NCBI RefSeq assembly: GCF_013375155.1
Contig: NZ_JABXOF010000017.1
Location: 1 to 64,000, forward strand
Direction of reading: 5' to 3'
DNA length: 64,000 bases
Source of the DNA: Serratia ureilytica
GTDB lineage: Bacteria; Pseudomonadota; Gammaproteobacteria; Enterobacterales; Enterobacteriaceae
The notes beneath the pieces were generated by a model that saw only the letters and a list, made by a program, of their open reading frames with translations, was not told where the DNA came from and did not search any database. A program made the position numbers and the translations under genes. Positions 29,419-38,915 of this stretch are shown here, piece by piece; within the stretch, counting starts at the first letter, position 1, and every line of letters starts with the position of its first letter.

Positions 29419-30162
29419 TCAGGCGGGATTCGGGATATCGATAAAGGTCACATCAAAACCGTGGTGCTGAGCCAGCCATTCCCCCAGCGCTTTCACGCCG
29501 CCGCGCTCGGTCGCGTGGTGGCCGGCGGCAAAGAAATGCACGCCCATTTCGCGCGCGCTGTGAATGGTCTGCTCAGACACTTCACCGCTGATGAAAGCAT
29601 CGACGCCGAAGCGCGCCGCGCTGTCGATAAAGCCCTGGCCGCCGCCGGTGCACCAGGCCACTCGGCGAATATGCTCAGGCGCGTTATCGCCGCAGTGCAG
29701 CACCGCGCGCCCCAGCCGGCTTTCGATGCGCTGTTGCAGCGCTTCGCCGGTCAGCGGCTGTTCGAATTCCCCGTGCGGCACCAGCGGCTCGACGTCGCCA
29801 ATCACCCGAATGCCCAGCGCCTGCGCCAGCTGCGCGTTGTTGCCCAGCACCGGATGCGCGTCCAGCGGCAAGTGGTAGCCGTACAGATTGATGTCGTGGG
29901 TCAACAGCGTTTTCAGGCGGTTGCGCTTCATGCCGCGCACCGCCGGCGCCTCGTTTTTCCAGAAATAGCCGTGGTGCACGATGATCGCGTCGGCCTGATG
30001 CGCCACCGCGGCGTCCAACAGCGCCTGACAGGCGGTGACGCCGGTCACGATGCGCTGCACGTGCGGGCGCCCTTCCACCTGCAATCCATTGGGGGCATAG
30101 TCCTGAAACGCCGCGGCGTTCAGTTCCGTGTTGATCAGTTGTTCCAGATCGAGGTTACGCAT
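29419..30162 (-). CDS. ybgI: Nif3-like dinuclear metal-centre protein YbgI
   Basis: A 247-residue NIF3 family protein. Metal-binding motifs are IIVHHGYFWKNE and NLYGYHLPLDAHP near the middle, and VSEQTIHSAREMGVHFFAAGHHATE near the C-terminus. E. coli YbgI is a hexameric ring with a di-iron site; the physiological reaction is uncertain (a GTP cyclohydrolase-like annotation exists). It is 18 nt downstream of the cpdP-like gene. Confidence 0.95.
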   Translation of the reverse strand: MRNLDLEQLINTELNAAAFQDYAPNGLQVEGRPHVQRIVTGVTACQALLDAAVAHQADAIIVHHGYFWKNEAPAVRGMKRNRLKTLLTHDINLYGYHLPLDAHPVLGNNAQLAQALGIRVIGDVEPLVPHGEFEQPLTGEALQQRIESRLGRAVLHCGDNAPEHIRRVAWCTGGGQGFIDSAARFGVDAFISGEVSEQTIHSAREMGVHFFAAGHHATERGGVKALGEWLAQHHGFDVTFIDIPNPA

Positions 30163-30180
30163 TCTCTTCTCTCTTCATAG

Positions 30181-31161
30181 TCAAAATGTCTGCCGATCGC
30201 CCTGCGCCATCAGGATGAATTTCACCCCCAGATCGTTGCCCTGCGCCAGCTGCTGCGCAATGGCGGCGCGCGCCTCTTCGCCCTGCTTCAGGCTCGGTTT
30301 GATGTGGCTGATCACCACCGGCAGACCGTTCAGCGAGCCTTCGCCGCCGCTGTACTGCGTCAGGTTCTTCAGCTCCTTCAGCAGCCAGGCCGGCGTCAGA
30401 TGGCCGTACAGATGTTTGTCCTCCACCCCGTTAGGGTAAGAGGTTTCGATAATCATGCCCTTGAGCTTTTTCTGCTCGACAAGCGGCCCCAGCACGCGCC
30501 ACACGGTATCGAGATCGCGCGACTGCTCCACCTTGTCCGGCCCGGTATCGCCGAAGTAGGCGAAGAACTCGTTGCCGTTGGAAATCAGCAGCATTGACGA
30601 CGGGTAGCGATCGTGGCTGAGCGGGTACATCACGCCGGTCAACCCGGTCAGGCCGAGGGTAAACCGCTGCTGCGGCCGTACCGTTTGCAGCCGGTAGGTG
30701 CCCAACCGCGAGCCGTTACCGGCGTCGGTAAAGTTCGGCCAGGCCTTCCAGTTGAAGTAGTGATTACGCAGGGTCAGCACGGTGTCCGCCTGGGCGTAAA
30801 CGGTTTTTTTATTGTCCTCGGGCGAACCGACGATCAGCCCCGCCACGTGGTCCAGATGGCCGTGGCTGATAAAGTAACTGCCGATCAACTGCCGGAACAC
30901 ATAGCCCTGCGGCGTGTAAGGCGCGGCCAGCTCGGGCGTCACCTGCGGGAAGCTGCCCTTCTCCAGCCCTTTGGCGATGCCCGGCAGCAGTGAACCGGCG
31001 TCCAGCGCCACATACTGCGGCTGATTGTCGCTGCGGATCAGGTAGGAAGTCAGGTTGCCGTCGCTGACGCCGCCGTCGACGCCCAGCGCCACCACGTCAA
31101 AGCCGGCGATCGCCAGCGCGGAATAGCCGCTCAGACACAGGGCCAGCACCTTTTTCATCAT
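30181..31161 (-). CDS. exported class II 3',5'-cyclic-nucleotide phosphodiesterase (CpdP-like)
   Basis: A 326-residue metallo-beta-lactamase-fold protein with a signal peptide (MMKKVLALCLSGYSALAIAG). The class II signature is SHGHLDHVAGLIVGSPEDNKK. Other metal-site segments are FAYFGDTGPDK and IIETSYPN followed by HLYGHLTP. It would hydrolyse extracellular or periplasmic cAMP. It lies between phrB and ybgI, where E. coli has the peptide transporter gene dtpD. Two ATGs are adjacent; the first has GGAGC at better spacing. Confidence 0.88.
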   Translation of the reverse strand: MMKKVLALCLSGYSALAIAGFDVVALGVDGGVSDGNLTSYLIRSDNQPQYVALDAGSLLPGIAKGLEKGSFPQVTPELAAPYTPQGYVFRQLIGSYFISHGHLDHVAGLIVGSPEDNKKTVYAQADTVLTLRNHYFNWKAWPNFTDAGNGSRLGTYRLQTVRPQQRFTLGLTGLTGVMYPLSHDRYPSSMLLISNGNEFFAYFGDTGPDKVEQSRDLDTVWRVLGPLVEQKKLKGMIIETSYPNGVEDKHLYGHLTPAWLLKELKNLTQYSGGEGSLNGLPVVISHIKPSLKQGEEARAAIAQQLAQGNDLGVKFILMAQGDRQTF

Positions 31162-31183
31162 TACGTCGCTCCTTGCAGTTGCC

Positions 31184-32614
31184 TCAAGACTCTCCCCGTT
31201 TTGCCGCCTCGAACGCCGCCAGCGTCTCTACACGCGCTTGCTTGTGATCGACGATCGGCAGCGGATAGTTCAGCGGGCATCGCTGCTTTTCCGCCCAGCG
31301 ATGGGGATGATGGATGTCATTGTCGGGCACATCCGCCAGTTCCGGCAACCATTTACGGATAAAAGTGCCTTGTGGATCAAAACGTTCACCCTGGGTGGTC
31401 GGGTTAAAGATGCGGAAATACGGCGCGGCGTCGGTGCCGGTGGAGGCCGCCCACTGCCAGCCGCCGTTATTGGCCGCCAGATCCCCGTCCAGCAGTTGCG
31501 ACATGAAATAGCGCTCCCCGGCGCGCCAGTCGATCAGCAGATCCTTCACCAGAAAACTGGCGCTGATCATGCGCAGCCGGTTGTGCATCCAGCCGGTAGC
31601 GTTCAGTTGGCGCATGGCGGCATCGACGATCGGATAGCCGGTTTCGCCCCGCTGCCAGGCCTGCAGCTTCGCCGCGTCATCGCACCAGCTCACCTTGTCC
31701 GTCCAGGCGATAAACGGCCGATGGCGACACAGCTCGGGATAGGCCACCAGCAGGTGGCGATAGAACTCGCGCCAAATCAGCTCGTTCAGCCAGGCGAAAG
31801 CGCCGCTCTCGCGATCTTCCAGCAGCTGCGGGCATTCGGCGCGCAGGCGGTTAAAACACTGGCGCGGCGACAGCGCGCCGATCGCCAGATAGGGCGACAG
31901 GCTGCTGGTGCCGGCGAGGGCGGGCAGATCGCGCTGCCGAAGGTAATCTTGCACCTGCTCACGACAAAAGGCGCGCAGCCGCTGCAGCGCGGCCTCCTCG
32001 CCGGCGGGATAATCATCCCCGATGTCCGCCGCGGGATAATCGAACGCCGCCGGCGCTTCAGGCGCAGGCAACGCGCCATCGGCACGGATCTTCGGCGCCG
32101 GCAGGCAGCTCACGTCGGACTCAGTCAGGCGCTGAATGAAGGCGTTGCGAAACGGCGTATAAACCTTGTACATCTCGCCGCCGCCGGTTAGCACGCTGCC
32201 CGGCGGCAACAGCAGACTGTCATCAAAACCGTGGCACGTTACCCGTCCATTCAACTGCTGCTCCAGCCGCGCATCGCGTCGCCGTTCATTCAGTTCGTAC
32301 TGGCGGTTGTAAAATAGCGCGTCCACCTGCTCTCGCCGGCAATACTCCGCCAGCCAGTCGATAGACGCGGCAAAGTCCGTGCCGGCATGGCAATGCAGCG
32401 CAATGCCCTTTTGCGCCAGCGCCTGCTGTACCGCCCGCAGGCTGGCGTGGATCAGCGCCGCCTGCCGCGGCGCCATCTCATGTTCCCGCCACTGCTGCGG
32501 GGTGGCGATAAACACCGCCAGCACCCGGGCTTTGGGATCGCTGCAGGCAGCGTGCAGCGCTTTGTTGTCGGTGATACGCAGATCGTTACGCAACCAGACC
32601 AGATGCGTGGTCAT
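31184..32614 (-). CDS. phrB: deoxyribodipyrimidine photolyase
   Basis: A class I CPD photolyase of 476 residues. The N-terminal antenna domain begins MTTHLVWLRNDLRITDNKALHAAC. The C-terminal FAD domain has WREFYRHLL, the electron-transfer Trp region and NNGGWQWAASTGTDAAPYFRIFNP. It repairs UV-induced cyclobutane dimers with light. The 16-nt gap after ybgA implies one operon, as in E. coli. Confidence 0.97.
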   Translation of the reverse strand: MTTHLVWLRNDLRITDNKALHAACSDPKARVLAVFIATPQQWREHEMAPRQAALIHASLRAVQQALAQKGIALHCHAGTDFAASIDWLAEYCRREQVDALFYNRQYELNERRRDARLEQQLNGRVTCHGFDDSLLLPPGSVLTGGGEMYKVYTPFRNAFIQRLTESDVSCLPAPKIRADGALPAPEAPAAFDYPAADIGDDYPAGEEAALQRLRAFCREQVQDYLRQRDLPALAGTSSLSPYLAIGALSPRQCFNRLRAECPQLLEDRESGAFAWLNELIWREFYRHLLVAYPELCRHRPFIAWTDKVSWCDDAAKLQAWQRGETGYPIVDAAMRQLNATGWMHNRLRMISASFLVKDLLIDWRAGERYFMSQLLDGDLAANNGGWQWAASTGTDAAPYFRIFNPTTQGERFDPQGTFIRKWLPELADVPDNDIHHPHRWAEKQRCPLNYPLPIVDHKQARVETLAAFEAAKRGES

Positions 32615-32630
32615 AAAATTCCCTTGTCAA

Positions 32631-33587
32631 TCAATGGCCGTAACGCAAACGCAGCGCCTCCGGATAAGGTTCGAAATAGCGTTGTTCCGCCAAATAACTG
32701 TCGGGGTATTCCGCCATGTAATGCTTAAGCAAGGCGATCGGCGCCAGCAGCGGCTGCATGCCCTGCCGGTAGCGGTCGATCAGGTGCGCCAGCTCCTGGC
32801 GCTGCGCCGCGCTGAGCTGGCGGCGGAAGTAACCCTGCACGTGCATCAGTACGTTGGTATGGTTGCGGCGCGTCGCCTTGTGCGCCAACAGCGCCATCAG
32901 GCGGCTGCGGTACTCCACGGCGAAGTCTTCCAGCGAGTCCCAGCGGTGAATGTCGGCGACGAAACGCCCCAGTTCGCGGTACGCCGGCTGCGAATGCGCC
33001 AGCAGCGACAGTTTGTAGCGGCTGTGAAACGCGATCAGCCCGCCGCGGGTCAGCCCCTGACGCCACAGCATGTTCAACTCATACAGCGCGTACACTCGCT
33101 CGATAAAGTTTTCCCGCAGCGCCGCATCCTGCAAACGCCCATCCTCTTCCACCGGCAGCCACGGCATCTGGCGCAGCAGCTCGGCGGTAAACAGCCCGAC
33201 GCCGTTTTTACGCGAGTCCTTGCCGTTCTCGCTGTAGACCCGCACCCGCTCCAGGCCGCAGCTCGGCGACTTGGCGCAGACGATATAGCCGCACAGGTGC
33301 TGCAACGCGGCCACGCGCTGCGCGGAGAAACTGCGCATCTCCTCGGTCAGATCCACGCCGGCGTCGTTGCTGTAGCGCATCGCCGGCCACGGCTGCGCCT
33401 GTTTCACCAGGCGCAGCGCCGGGCGCGGCGTGGGCAGGCCGATCGCCATTTCCGGGCAAACGGGCTCAAAGCGCACATAGGGCGCCAACTGTTCCACCGC
33501 GAAGGCCAGCCGCTTATGGCCACCGTCGAAACGCACCGCGTCGCCCAGTAAACAGGCGCTGATGCCGATAGGGATCTTGTCACTCAT
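32631..33587 (-). CDS. ybgA: YbgA, DUF523/DUF1722 protein
   Basis: The chosen ATG gives 318 residues beginning MSDKIPIGISACLLGDAVRFDGGHK. An N-terminal DUF523 domain (1 to about 150, with VCPEMAIGLPTPRPALRL and CAKSPSCGLERVRVY) is fused to a C-terminal DUF1722 domain (about 190-310). Conserved cysteines (ISACLLG, VCPE, AKSPSCG) suggest metal or Fe-S binding. It is paired with phrB in many bacteria, but its role is unproven. Confidence 0.93.
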   Translation of the reverse strand: MSDKIPIGISACLLGDAVRFDGGHKRLAFAVEQLAPYVRFEPVCPEMAIGLPTPRPALRLVKQAQPWPAMRYSNDAGVDLTEEMRSFSAQRVAALQHLCGYIVCAKSPSCGLERVRVYSENGKDSRKNGVGLFTAELLRQMPWLPVEEDGRLQDAALRENFIERVYALYELNMLWRQGLTRGGLIAFHSRYKLSLLAHSQPAYRELGRFVADIHRWDSLEDFAVEYRSRLMALLAHKATRRNHTNVLMHVQGYFRRQLSAAQRQELAHLIDRYRQGMQPLLAPIALLKHYMAEYPDSYLAEQRYFEPYPEALRLRYGH

Positions 33588-33680
33588 ACCGTTCTCTCGT
33601 GGTGTTGGTCGATGGGGAAAGTGTAGAAGAATGGCTTGCCAAATACGACCTTGCGCTGGACGGCAGCGGGCTTGGGGCAT

Positions 33681-33710
33681 AAAAAAACCCCCGCCGCAGG
33701 GCGAGGGTTG
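33681..33710 (-). terminator. terminator of ybfA
   Basis: On the minus strand AACCCTCGCC pairs with GGCGGGGGTT (10 bp, one G-T pair) around a short loop, followed by TTTTTT. It lies 20 nt after the ybfA stop. Confidence 0.85.
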
Positions 33711-33729
33711 TTCGTGAGTCGGCAGTGAC

Positions 33730-33939
33730 TCAGTAGAAGTCGCAGGACGCCAGTTCCGCCTGCTGCAGCCAGACCGGCTTATCGCTGGTTTTTGACCAGA
33801 CGCGATGCAGGTAGCTGTAAAAACGCCCGCGATCGCTGCGGAACAGCATCACCGGCAGGGCCAAAATGCCCGCGATCACCACTGCGCTGCGGCGCAGGAG
33901 AATCCGATGCAGTGAATAAGCGTGATAGGTCGTAGACAT
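33730..33939 (-). CDS. ybfA: YbfA, DUF2517 small protein
   Basis: A 69-residue protein with one membrane segment (about 18-33, [16 protein letters not shown]). The C-terminus [26 protein letters not shown] is nearly identical to my recollection of E. coli YbfA, which also sits next to kdp. Function unknown. A good AAGGAGG-like site precedes the ATG. Confidence 0.9.
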   Translation of the reverse strand: MSTTYHAYSLHRILLRRSAVVIAGILALPVMLFRSDRGRFYSYLHRVWSKTSDKPVWLQQAELASCDFY

Positions 33940-34380
33940 GCGAACCTCCTTAAAAACGCCTGCCGTTGATTTGTCAGGGAAAACGGCGTGGGCGTATCAA
34001 ATGAACAATCGGTAATTTGGTAACTGGACAAAATTTTAGCGCACTTGATGAAAGTTTACTACTCATCCGACCACTAAATCGCACAAAAAATCGCTAATCA
34101 CCGCGGCGATTCGTAATTTTGTTACAACCAAGTTAATTTTTAACTTAACATTGGTTACGTTGTGGTTATTATCCGGTTCCTGCTGCCACGCCTCTGCCCT
34201 TGCTTATTCACTCATCAGGCGCAATCTCGCCGCCAACCTGCTGGTTGAAATGCTCAATTTTTGCTGAAATTTCAGCCATTTTTATACTTTTTTTACACCC
34301 GCCCGCGCGATTTTTTCATCTTCTTTCTACCCCGCTCCCTACACTGCCTCTATCAAAAACAACACCTCTGGAGGTGTCCC
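33940..34380. other. 441-bp ybfA-kdpF divergent intergenic region
   Basis: No coding frame is supported. It contains the KdpE operator (separate entry), the kdp promoter area (a TACACT-like -10 near 34339) and an AT-rich dyad AAGTTAA-TTT-TTAACTT at about 34130-34147. Confidence 0.6.
34278..34300 (+). promoter_or_regulatory. KdpE operator of the kdp operon
   Basis: A T-rich 23-bp block with core TTTATACTTTTTTTACACCC. It matches the KdpE-binding sequence upstream of E. coli kdpFABC, as recalled. It lies about 80 bp before the kdpF start, in the right place to activate the promoter when phospho-KdpE accumulates under potassium limitation. Confidence 0.75.
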
Positions 34381-34470
34381 GTGAGTTTCAGCGTTATTGG
34401 TGGTGCGCTGTTGGTTCTGCTGCTGTTGGCCTATCTGGTCTACGCCCTGTTTAACGCGGAGGATTTCTGA
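34381..34470 (+). CDS. kdpF: KdpF, small subunit of the potassium-transporting ATPase
   Basis: A 29-residue membrane peptide read from a GTG start: [20 protein letters not shown] then [17 protein letters not shown] precedes the start. It has a single hydrophobic helix and stabilises KdpABC. Its TGA overlaps the kdpA ATG by one base (TGATG). Confidence 0.95.
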   Translation: MSFSVIGGALLVLLLLAYLVYALFNAEDF

Positions 34471-36158
34471 TGGCGGCTTCAGCCTTTTTACTGATCGCCA
34501 GTTTTCTGCTGGTGCTTCTGCTGCTGGCCCGGCCGCTGGGCGGTTTTATGGCGCGCCTGATCGAAGGTGAGCCGCTGCCTGCGCTGCGCGCAGTGGAAGC
34601 CGGCGTCTGGCGCGCCTGCGGCATCCGCCCCACCGAGATGAATTGGTGGCAGTACGCGCTGGCGATCCTGGCGTTTAACCTGCTCGGCCTGGCGCTGCTG
34701 TTCGCCCTGCTGATGGCGCAGGGCTCGCTGCCGCTCAACCCGCAAGGCTTCCCTGGCCTCTCCTGGGATCTGGCGCTCAACACCGCCGTCAGCTTCGTCA
34801 CCAACACCAACTGGCAAGCCTACAGCGGTGAAAGCGCCCTCAGCTATTTCAGCCAGATGGCCGGGCTGGCGGTGCAGAACTTCGTTTCCGCCTCCACCGG
34901 CATCGCCGTGGCCTTTGCGCTGATCCGCGCCTTTACCCGCCGCGCCGGCAAGACCGTCGGCAACGCCTGGGCCGATCTGTTCCGCATCACGCTGTATGTG
35001 CTGCTGCCGATCGCGCTGCTGATCGCCCTGTTCTTCGTCAGCCAGGGCACGCTGCAAAACTTCCTGCCTTACCTACACGTCACCACGCTCGAAGGCGCGC
35101 AGCAGACGCTGCCGATGGGGCCGGTCGCCTCGCAGGAAGCGATCAAGATGCTCGGCACCAACGGCGGGGGGTTCTTCGGCGCCAACTCGGCGCACCCGTT
35201 CGAGAACCCAACCGTGCTGACCAACTTCGTGCAGATGCTGGCCATCTTCCTGATCCCTTGCGCGCTGTGCTTCTCTTTCGGACAACTGGCCGGTGAAAAC
35301 CGTCAGGGCCACGCGCTGATCTGGGCGATGGCGCTGATCTTCGTGGTGGCGGTGGTGGTGGTGATGTACGCCGAGCTGGCGGGCAACCCGCACCTGAGCG
35401 CGCTGGGCGCCGACAGCAACATCAATATGGAAGGCAAAGAGTCGCGCTTCGGCATTCTCGCCACCAGCCTGTTCTCGGTGGTGACCACCGCCGCGTCCTG
35501 CGGGGCGGTTAACGCCATGCACGACTCTTTCACCGCGCTGGGCGGCATGGTGCCGATGTGGCTGATGCAGATCGGTGAGGTGGTGTTCGGCGGCGTCGGC
35601 TCCGGCCTGTACGGCATGCTGCTATTCGTGCTGCTGACGGTGTTTATCGCCGGTCTGATGATCGGCCGCACCCCGGAATACCTGGGCAAAAAAATCGACG
35701 TTTACGACATGAAGATGACCGCGCTGGCGATCCTGGTCACGCCGGCGCTGGTGTTGCTGGGCAGCGCGCTGGCCATCGGCACCGACGCGGGCCGCGCCGG
35801 CATCCTCAATCCGGGCGCCCACGGCTTCAGCGAAGTGCTGTATGCCCTGTCCTCCGCCGCCAACAACAACGGCAGCGCCTTCGCCGGCTTGAGCGTCAAT
35901 ACGCCGTTCTACAACCTGCTGCTGGCCTTCGCCATGTTCGTCGGCCGCTTCGGGGTGATCCTGCCCGTGCTGGCGATCGCCGGTTCGCTGAGCGCCAAGC
36001 CACGCCAGCCAGCGGGCAACGGCACCCTGCCGACCTATGGGCCGCTGTTTATCGGCCTGCTGATCGGCACTGTGCTGCTGGTGGGCGCGCTGACCTTCGT
36101 GCCGGCGCTGGCGCTGGGCCCGGTGGCCGAGCATTTGCAACTTTGGTTGGCAAACTAA
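34470..36158 (+). CDS. kdpA: KdpA, potassium-binding subunit
   Basis: A 562-residue polytopic protein of the potassium-transporter superfamily. Selectivity-filter segments are visible: [51 protein letters not shown] and [14 protein letters not shown]. It binds and conducts potassium in the high-affinity Kdp pump. Second gene of kdpFABC, coupled to kdpF. Confidence 0.98.
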   Translation: MAASAFLLIASFLLVLLLLARPLGGFMARLIEGEPLPALRAVEAGVWRACGIRPTEMNWWQYALAILAFNLLGLALLFALLMAQGSLPLNPQGFPGLSWDLALNTAVSFVTNTNWQAYSGESALSYFSQMAGLAVQNFVSASTGIAVAFALIRAFTRRAGKTVGNAWADLFRITLYVLLPIALLIALFFVSQGTLQNFLPYLHVTTLEGAQQTLPMGPVASQEAIKMLGTNGGGFFGANSAHPFENPTVLTNFVQMLAIFLIPCALCFSFGQLAGENRQGHALIWAMALIFVVAVVVVMYAELAGNPHLSALGADSNINMEGKESRFGILATSLFSVVTTAASCGAVNAMHDSFTALGGMVPMWLMQIGEVVFGGVGSGLYGMLLFVLLTVFIAGLMIGRTPEYLGKKIDVYDMKMTALAILVTPALVLLGSALAIGTDAGRAGILNPGAHGFSEVLYALSSAANNNGSAFAGLSVNTPFYNLLLAFAMFVGRFGVILPVLAIAGSLSAKPRQPAGNGTLPTYGPLFIGLLIGTVLLVGALTFVPALALGPVAEHLQLWLAN

Positions 36159-36184
36159 CAGACGTCACAGAGAGAGAATAAGAG

Positions 36185-38254
36185 ATGACTCGCAAACAAC
36201 GCGCGCTGTTTGAACCGGCTCTGGTGCGCACCGCGCTGATCGATGCGGTGAAAAAACTGGACCCTCGCGTTCAATGGCGCAACCCGGTGATGTTCGTGGT
36301 GTATATCGGCAGCCTGCTGACCACCGCCATCTGGCTGGCGATCCTCGCCGGCCAAACCGACGGTGCCGCCGCCTTTACCGGCAGCGTCTCCCTGTGGTTG
36401 TGGTTCACCGTGCTGTTCGCCAACTTCGCCGAGGCGCTGGCCGAAGGCCGCAGCAAGGCCCAGGCGGAAAGCCTGAAAGGCACCAAGAAAACCAGCTGGG
36501 CGAAAAAACTGGCCGGCCCGCGCCGCGACGGCGCCACGGAGAAAGTGGCCGCCGAGAGTCTGCGCAAAGGCGATATCGTGCTGGTGGAAGCCGGCGACAC
36601 CATTCCGTGCGACGGCGAAGTGCTGGAGGGCGGCGCCTCGGTGGATGAAAGCGCCATCACCGGGGAATCCGCCCCGGTGATCCGCGAATCCGGCGGGGAC
36701 TTCTCCTCGGTCACCGGCGGCACCCGCGTGCTGTCCGACTGGCTGGTGGTGCAGTGCAGCGTCAACCCGGGGGAAACCTTCCTCGATCGCATGATCGCCA
36801 TGGTGGAAGGCGCTAAACGCCGCAAAACGCCGAACGAAATCGCGCTGACCATCCTGCTGGTGGCGCTGACCATCGTGTTCGTGTTGGCCACCGCCACCCT
36901 GTTCCCGTTCTCGCAATACAGCGTCGAGGCGGCCGGCAGCGGCAGCGTGGTCACCATCACCGTGCTGGTCGCGCTGCTGGTTTGCCTGATCCCCACCACC
37001 ATCGGCGGTCTGCTGTCCGCCATCGGCGTGGCCGGGATGAGCCGCATGCTCGGCGCCAACGTGATCGCCACCAGCGGCCGCGCGGTGGAAGCCGCCGGCG
37101 ACGTGGACGTGCTGCTGCTGGATAAAACCGGCACCATTACGCTGGGCAACCGTCAGGCGTCGGAGTTCCTGCCGGCGCCGGGCGTGAAAGAACAAGAGCT
37201 GGCGGACGCCGCGCAGCTGGCTTCGCTGGCGGACGAAACGCCGGAAGGCCGCAGCATCGTGGTGCTGGCCAAACAGCGCTTTAACCTGCGCGAGCGCGAT
37301 CTGCAGGCGCTGAACGCCACCTTCGTGCCCTTCTCCGCCCAGACTCGCATGAGCGGCGTCAACGTGCAGGAGCGCATGATCCGCAAAGGCGCGGTGGACG
37401 CCATTCGCCGTCACGTCGAAACCAATCAGGGGCACTTCCCGCGGGCGGTGGACGATCTGGTGGAAAGCGTGGCGCGCACCGGCGGCACGCCGCTGGTGGT
37501 GGCGGAAGGCGCCCGGGTGCTGGGCGTGGTGGCGTTGAAGGATATCGTCAAGGGCGGCATCAAAGAACGCTTCAATGAGCTGCGCAAGATGGGCATCAAA
37601 ACGGTGATGATCACCGGCGATAACCCGCTGACCGCGGCGGCGATCGCCGCCGAAGCCGGGGTGGACGACTTCCTGTCGGAAGCCACGCCGGAAGCCAAGC
37701 TGGCGCTGATCCGCCAGTATCAGGCGGAAGGCCGTCTGGTGGCGATGACCGGCGACGGCACCAACGACGCCCCGGCGCTGGCGCAGGCCGATGTGGCGGT
37801 GGCGATGAACTCCGGCACCCAGGCCGCCAAAGAGGCGGGCAACATGGTCGATCTGGATTCCAACCCGACCAAGCTGATCGAAGTGGTACATATCGGCAAA
37901 CAGATGCTGATGACGCGCGGTTCGCTGACCACCTTCAGCATCGCCAACGACGTGGCCAAGTACTTCGCCATCATTCCGGCGGCGTTCGCGGCCACCTATC
38001 CGCAGCTGAACGCGCTGAACGTGATGCACCTGCACTCCCCCGCCTCCGCCATCATGTCGGCGGTGATCTTCAACGCCCTGGTGATCGTGTTTCTGATCCC
38101 GCTGGCGCTGAAAGGGGTGAGCTACAAACCGATGAGCGCCGCGGCTCTGCTGCGCCGCAACCTGTGGCTGTACGGGGTCGGCGGTCTGCTGGTGCCGTTC
38201 GTCGGCATCAAACTGATCGACCTGATCCTGGTCGCGCTGCACGTCGCCGGTTAA
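36185..38254 (+). CDS. kdpB: KdpB, P-type ATPase subunit
   Basis: A 689-residue P-type ATPase. The actuator motif is [17 protein letters not shown]. The phosphorylated Asp313 is in [13 protein letters not shown]. The hinge is [21 protein letters not shown]. Seven membrane helices are expected. ATP hydrolysis here drives potassium entry through KdpA. It starts 26 nt after kdpA. Confidence 0.98.
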   Translation: MTRKQRALFEPALVRTALIDAVKKLDPRVQWRNPVMFVVYIGSLLTTAIWLAILAGQTDGAAAFTGSVSLWLWFTVLFANFAEALAEGRSKAQAESLKGTKKTSWAKKLAGPRRDGATEKVAAESLRKGDIVLVEAGDTIPCDGEVLEGGASVDESAITGESAPVIRESGGDFSSVTGGTRVLSDWLVVQCSVNPGETFLDRMIAMVEGAKRRKTPNEIALTILLVALTIVFVLATATLFPFSQYSVEAAGSGSVVTITVLVALLVCLIPTTIGGLLSAIGVAGMSRMLGANVIATSGRAVEAAGDVDVLLLDKTGTITLGNRQASEFLPAPGVKEQELADAAQLASLADETPEGRSIVVLAKQRFNLRERDLQALNATFVPFSAQTRMSGVNVQERMIRKGAVDAIRRHVETNQGHFPRAVDDLVESVARTGGTPLVVAEGARVLGVVALKDIVKGGIKERFNELRKMGIKTVMITGDNPLTAAAIAAEAGVDDFLSEATPEAKLALIRQYQAEGRLVAMTGDGTNDAPALAQADVAVAMNSGTQAAKEAGNMVDLDSNPTKLIEVVHIGKQMLMTRGSLTTFSIANDVAKYFAIIPAAFAATYPQLNALNVMHLHSPASAIMSAVIFNALVIVFLIPLALKGVSYKPMSAAALLRRNLWLYGVGGLLVPFVGIKLIDLILVALHVAG

Positions 38255-38272
38255 CCATTGAGGGAAATGAAC

Positions 38273-38842
38273 ATGACTTATTTACGACCTGCGCTGGTGA
38301 TGCTGATCCTGCTGACGCTGATCACCGGCATCGCCTATCCGCTGCTGACCACCGGGCTGGCGCAGCTGCTGTTTCCGGGTGCGGCCAACGGTTCGATGCT
38401 GTACCGGGGCGACAAGGCGGTCGGCTCCGCGCTGATCGGCCAGAACTTCACGCGCGCCGACTATTTCTGGGGCCGCCCGTCGGCGACCGGCGATTCGGCC
38501 TATAATCCACTGGCCTCTGCCGGCAGCAACCTGGCGGCCACCAACCCGGCACTGGATAAGGCTATCGCCGAGCGCGCAGCGCAGCTGCGCCAAGCCAACC
38601 CTGCGATGAGCGGCCCGATCCCGGTCGATCTGCTGACCGCCTCCGGCAGCGGGTTGGATCCGCAGATCTCGACCGCTGCGGCGCGGTATCAGCTGGCGCG
38701 GGTCGCGGCGGCACGTCATCTGCCGCCGGAACAGGTCGCCAAACTGATCGAAGACAACACCGATCGGGCCACGCCCAACTTCATGGGCGAATCGGTGGTC
38801 AACGTGTTGAAGCTGAACCTGGCGCTGGATGCGTTGAAGTAA
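38273..38842 (+). CDS. kdpC: KdpC subunit
   Basis: The chosen ATG gives 189 residues (MTYLRPALVMLILLTLITGIAYPLLTT) with AGGGA about 8 nt upstream. Alternatives are an ATG two codons earlier and a TTG at 38258. One N-terminal membrane helix is followed by a periplasmic domain with ANGSMLYRGDKAVGSALIGQ and YFWGRPSAT. It acts as an assembly and ATP-affinity subunit. Confidence 0.96.
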   Translation: MTYLRPALVMLILLTLITGIAYPLLTTGLAQLLFPGAANGSMLYRGDKAVGSALIGQNFTRADYFWGRPSATGDSAYNPLASAGSNLAATNPALDKAIAERAAQLRQANPAMSGPIPVDLLTASGSGLDPQISTAAARYQLARVAAARHLPPEQVAKLIEDNTDRATPNFMGESVVNVLKLNLALDALK

Positions 38843-38915
38843 CGCACCGTATTCAGCATAGTGATAGGGTTCGGCGTGCCGAACCCCTTTTTGCTTGGTA
38901 ACACAAGGAATTGTC

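Noticed and set aside
36155-38242. A 695-codon open frame antisense to kdpB
   Set aside because: kdpB is unmistakable on the other strand. The antisense product is His/Gln/Arg-rich, typical of GC-biased shadow frames.
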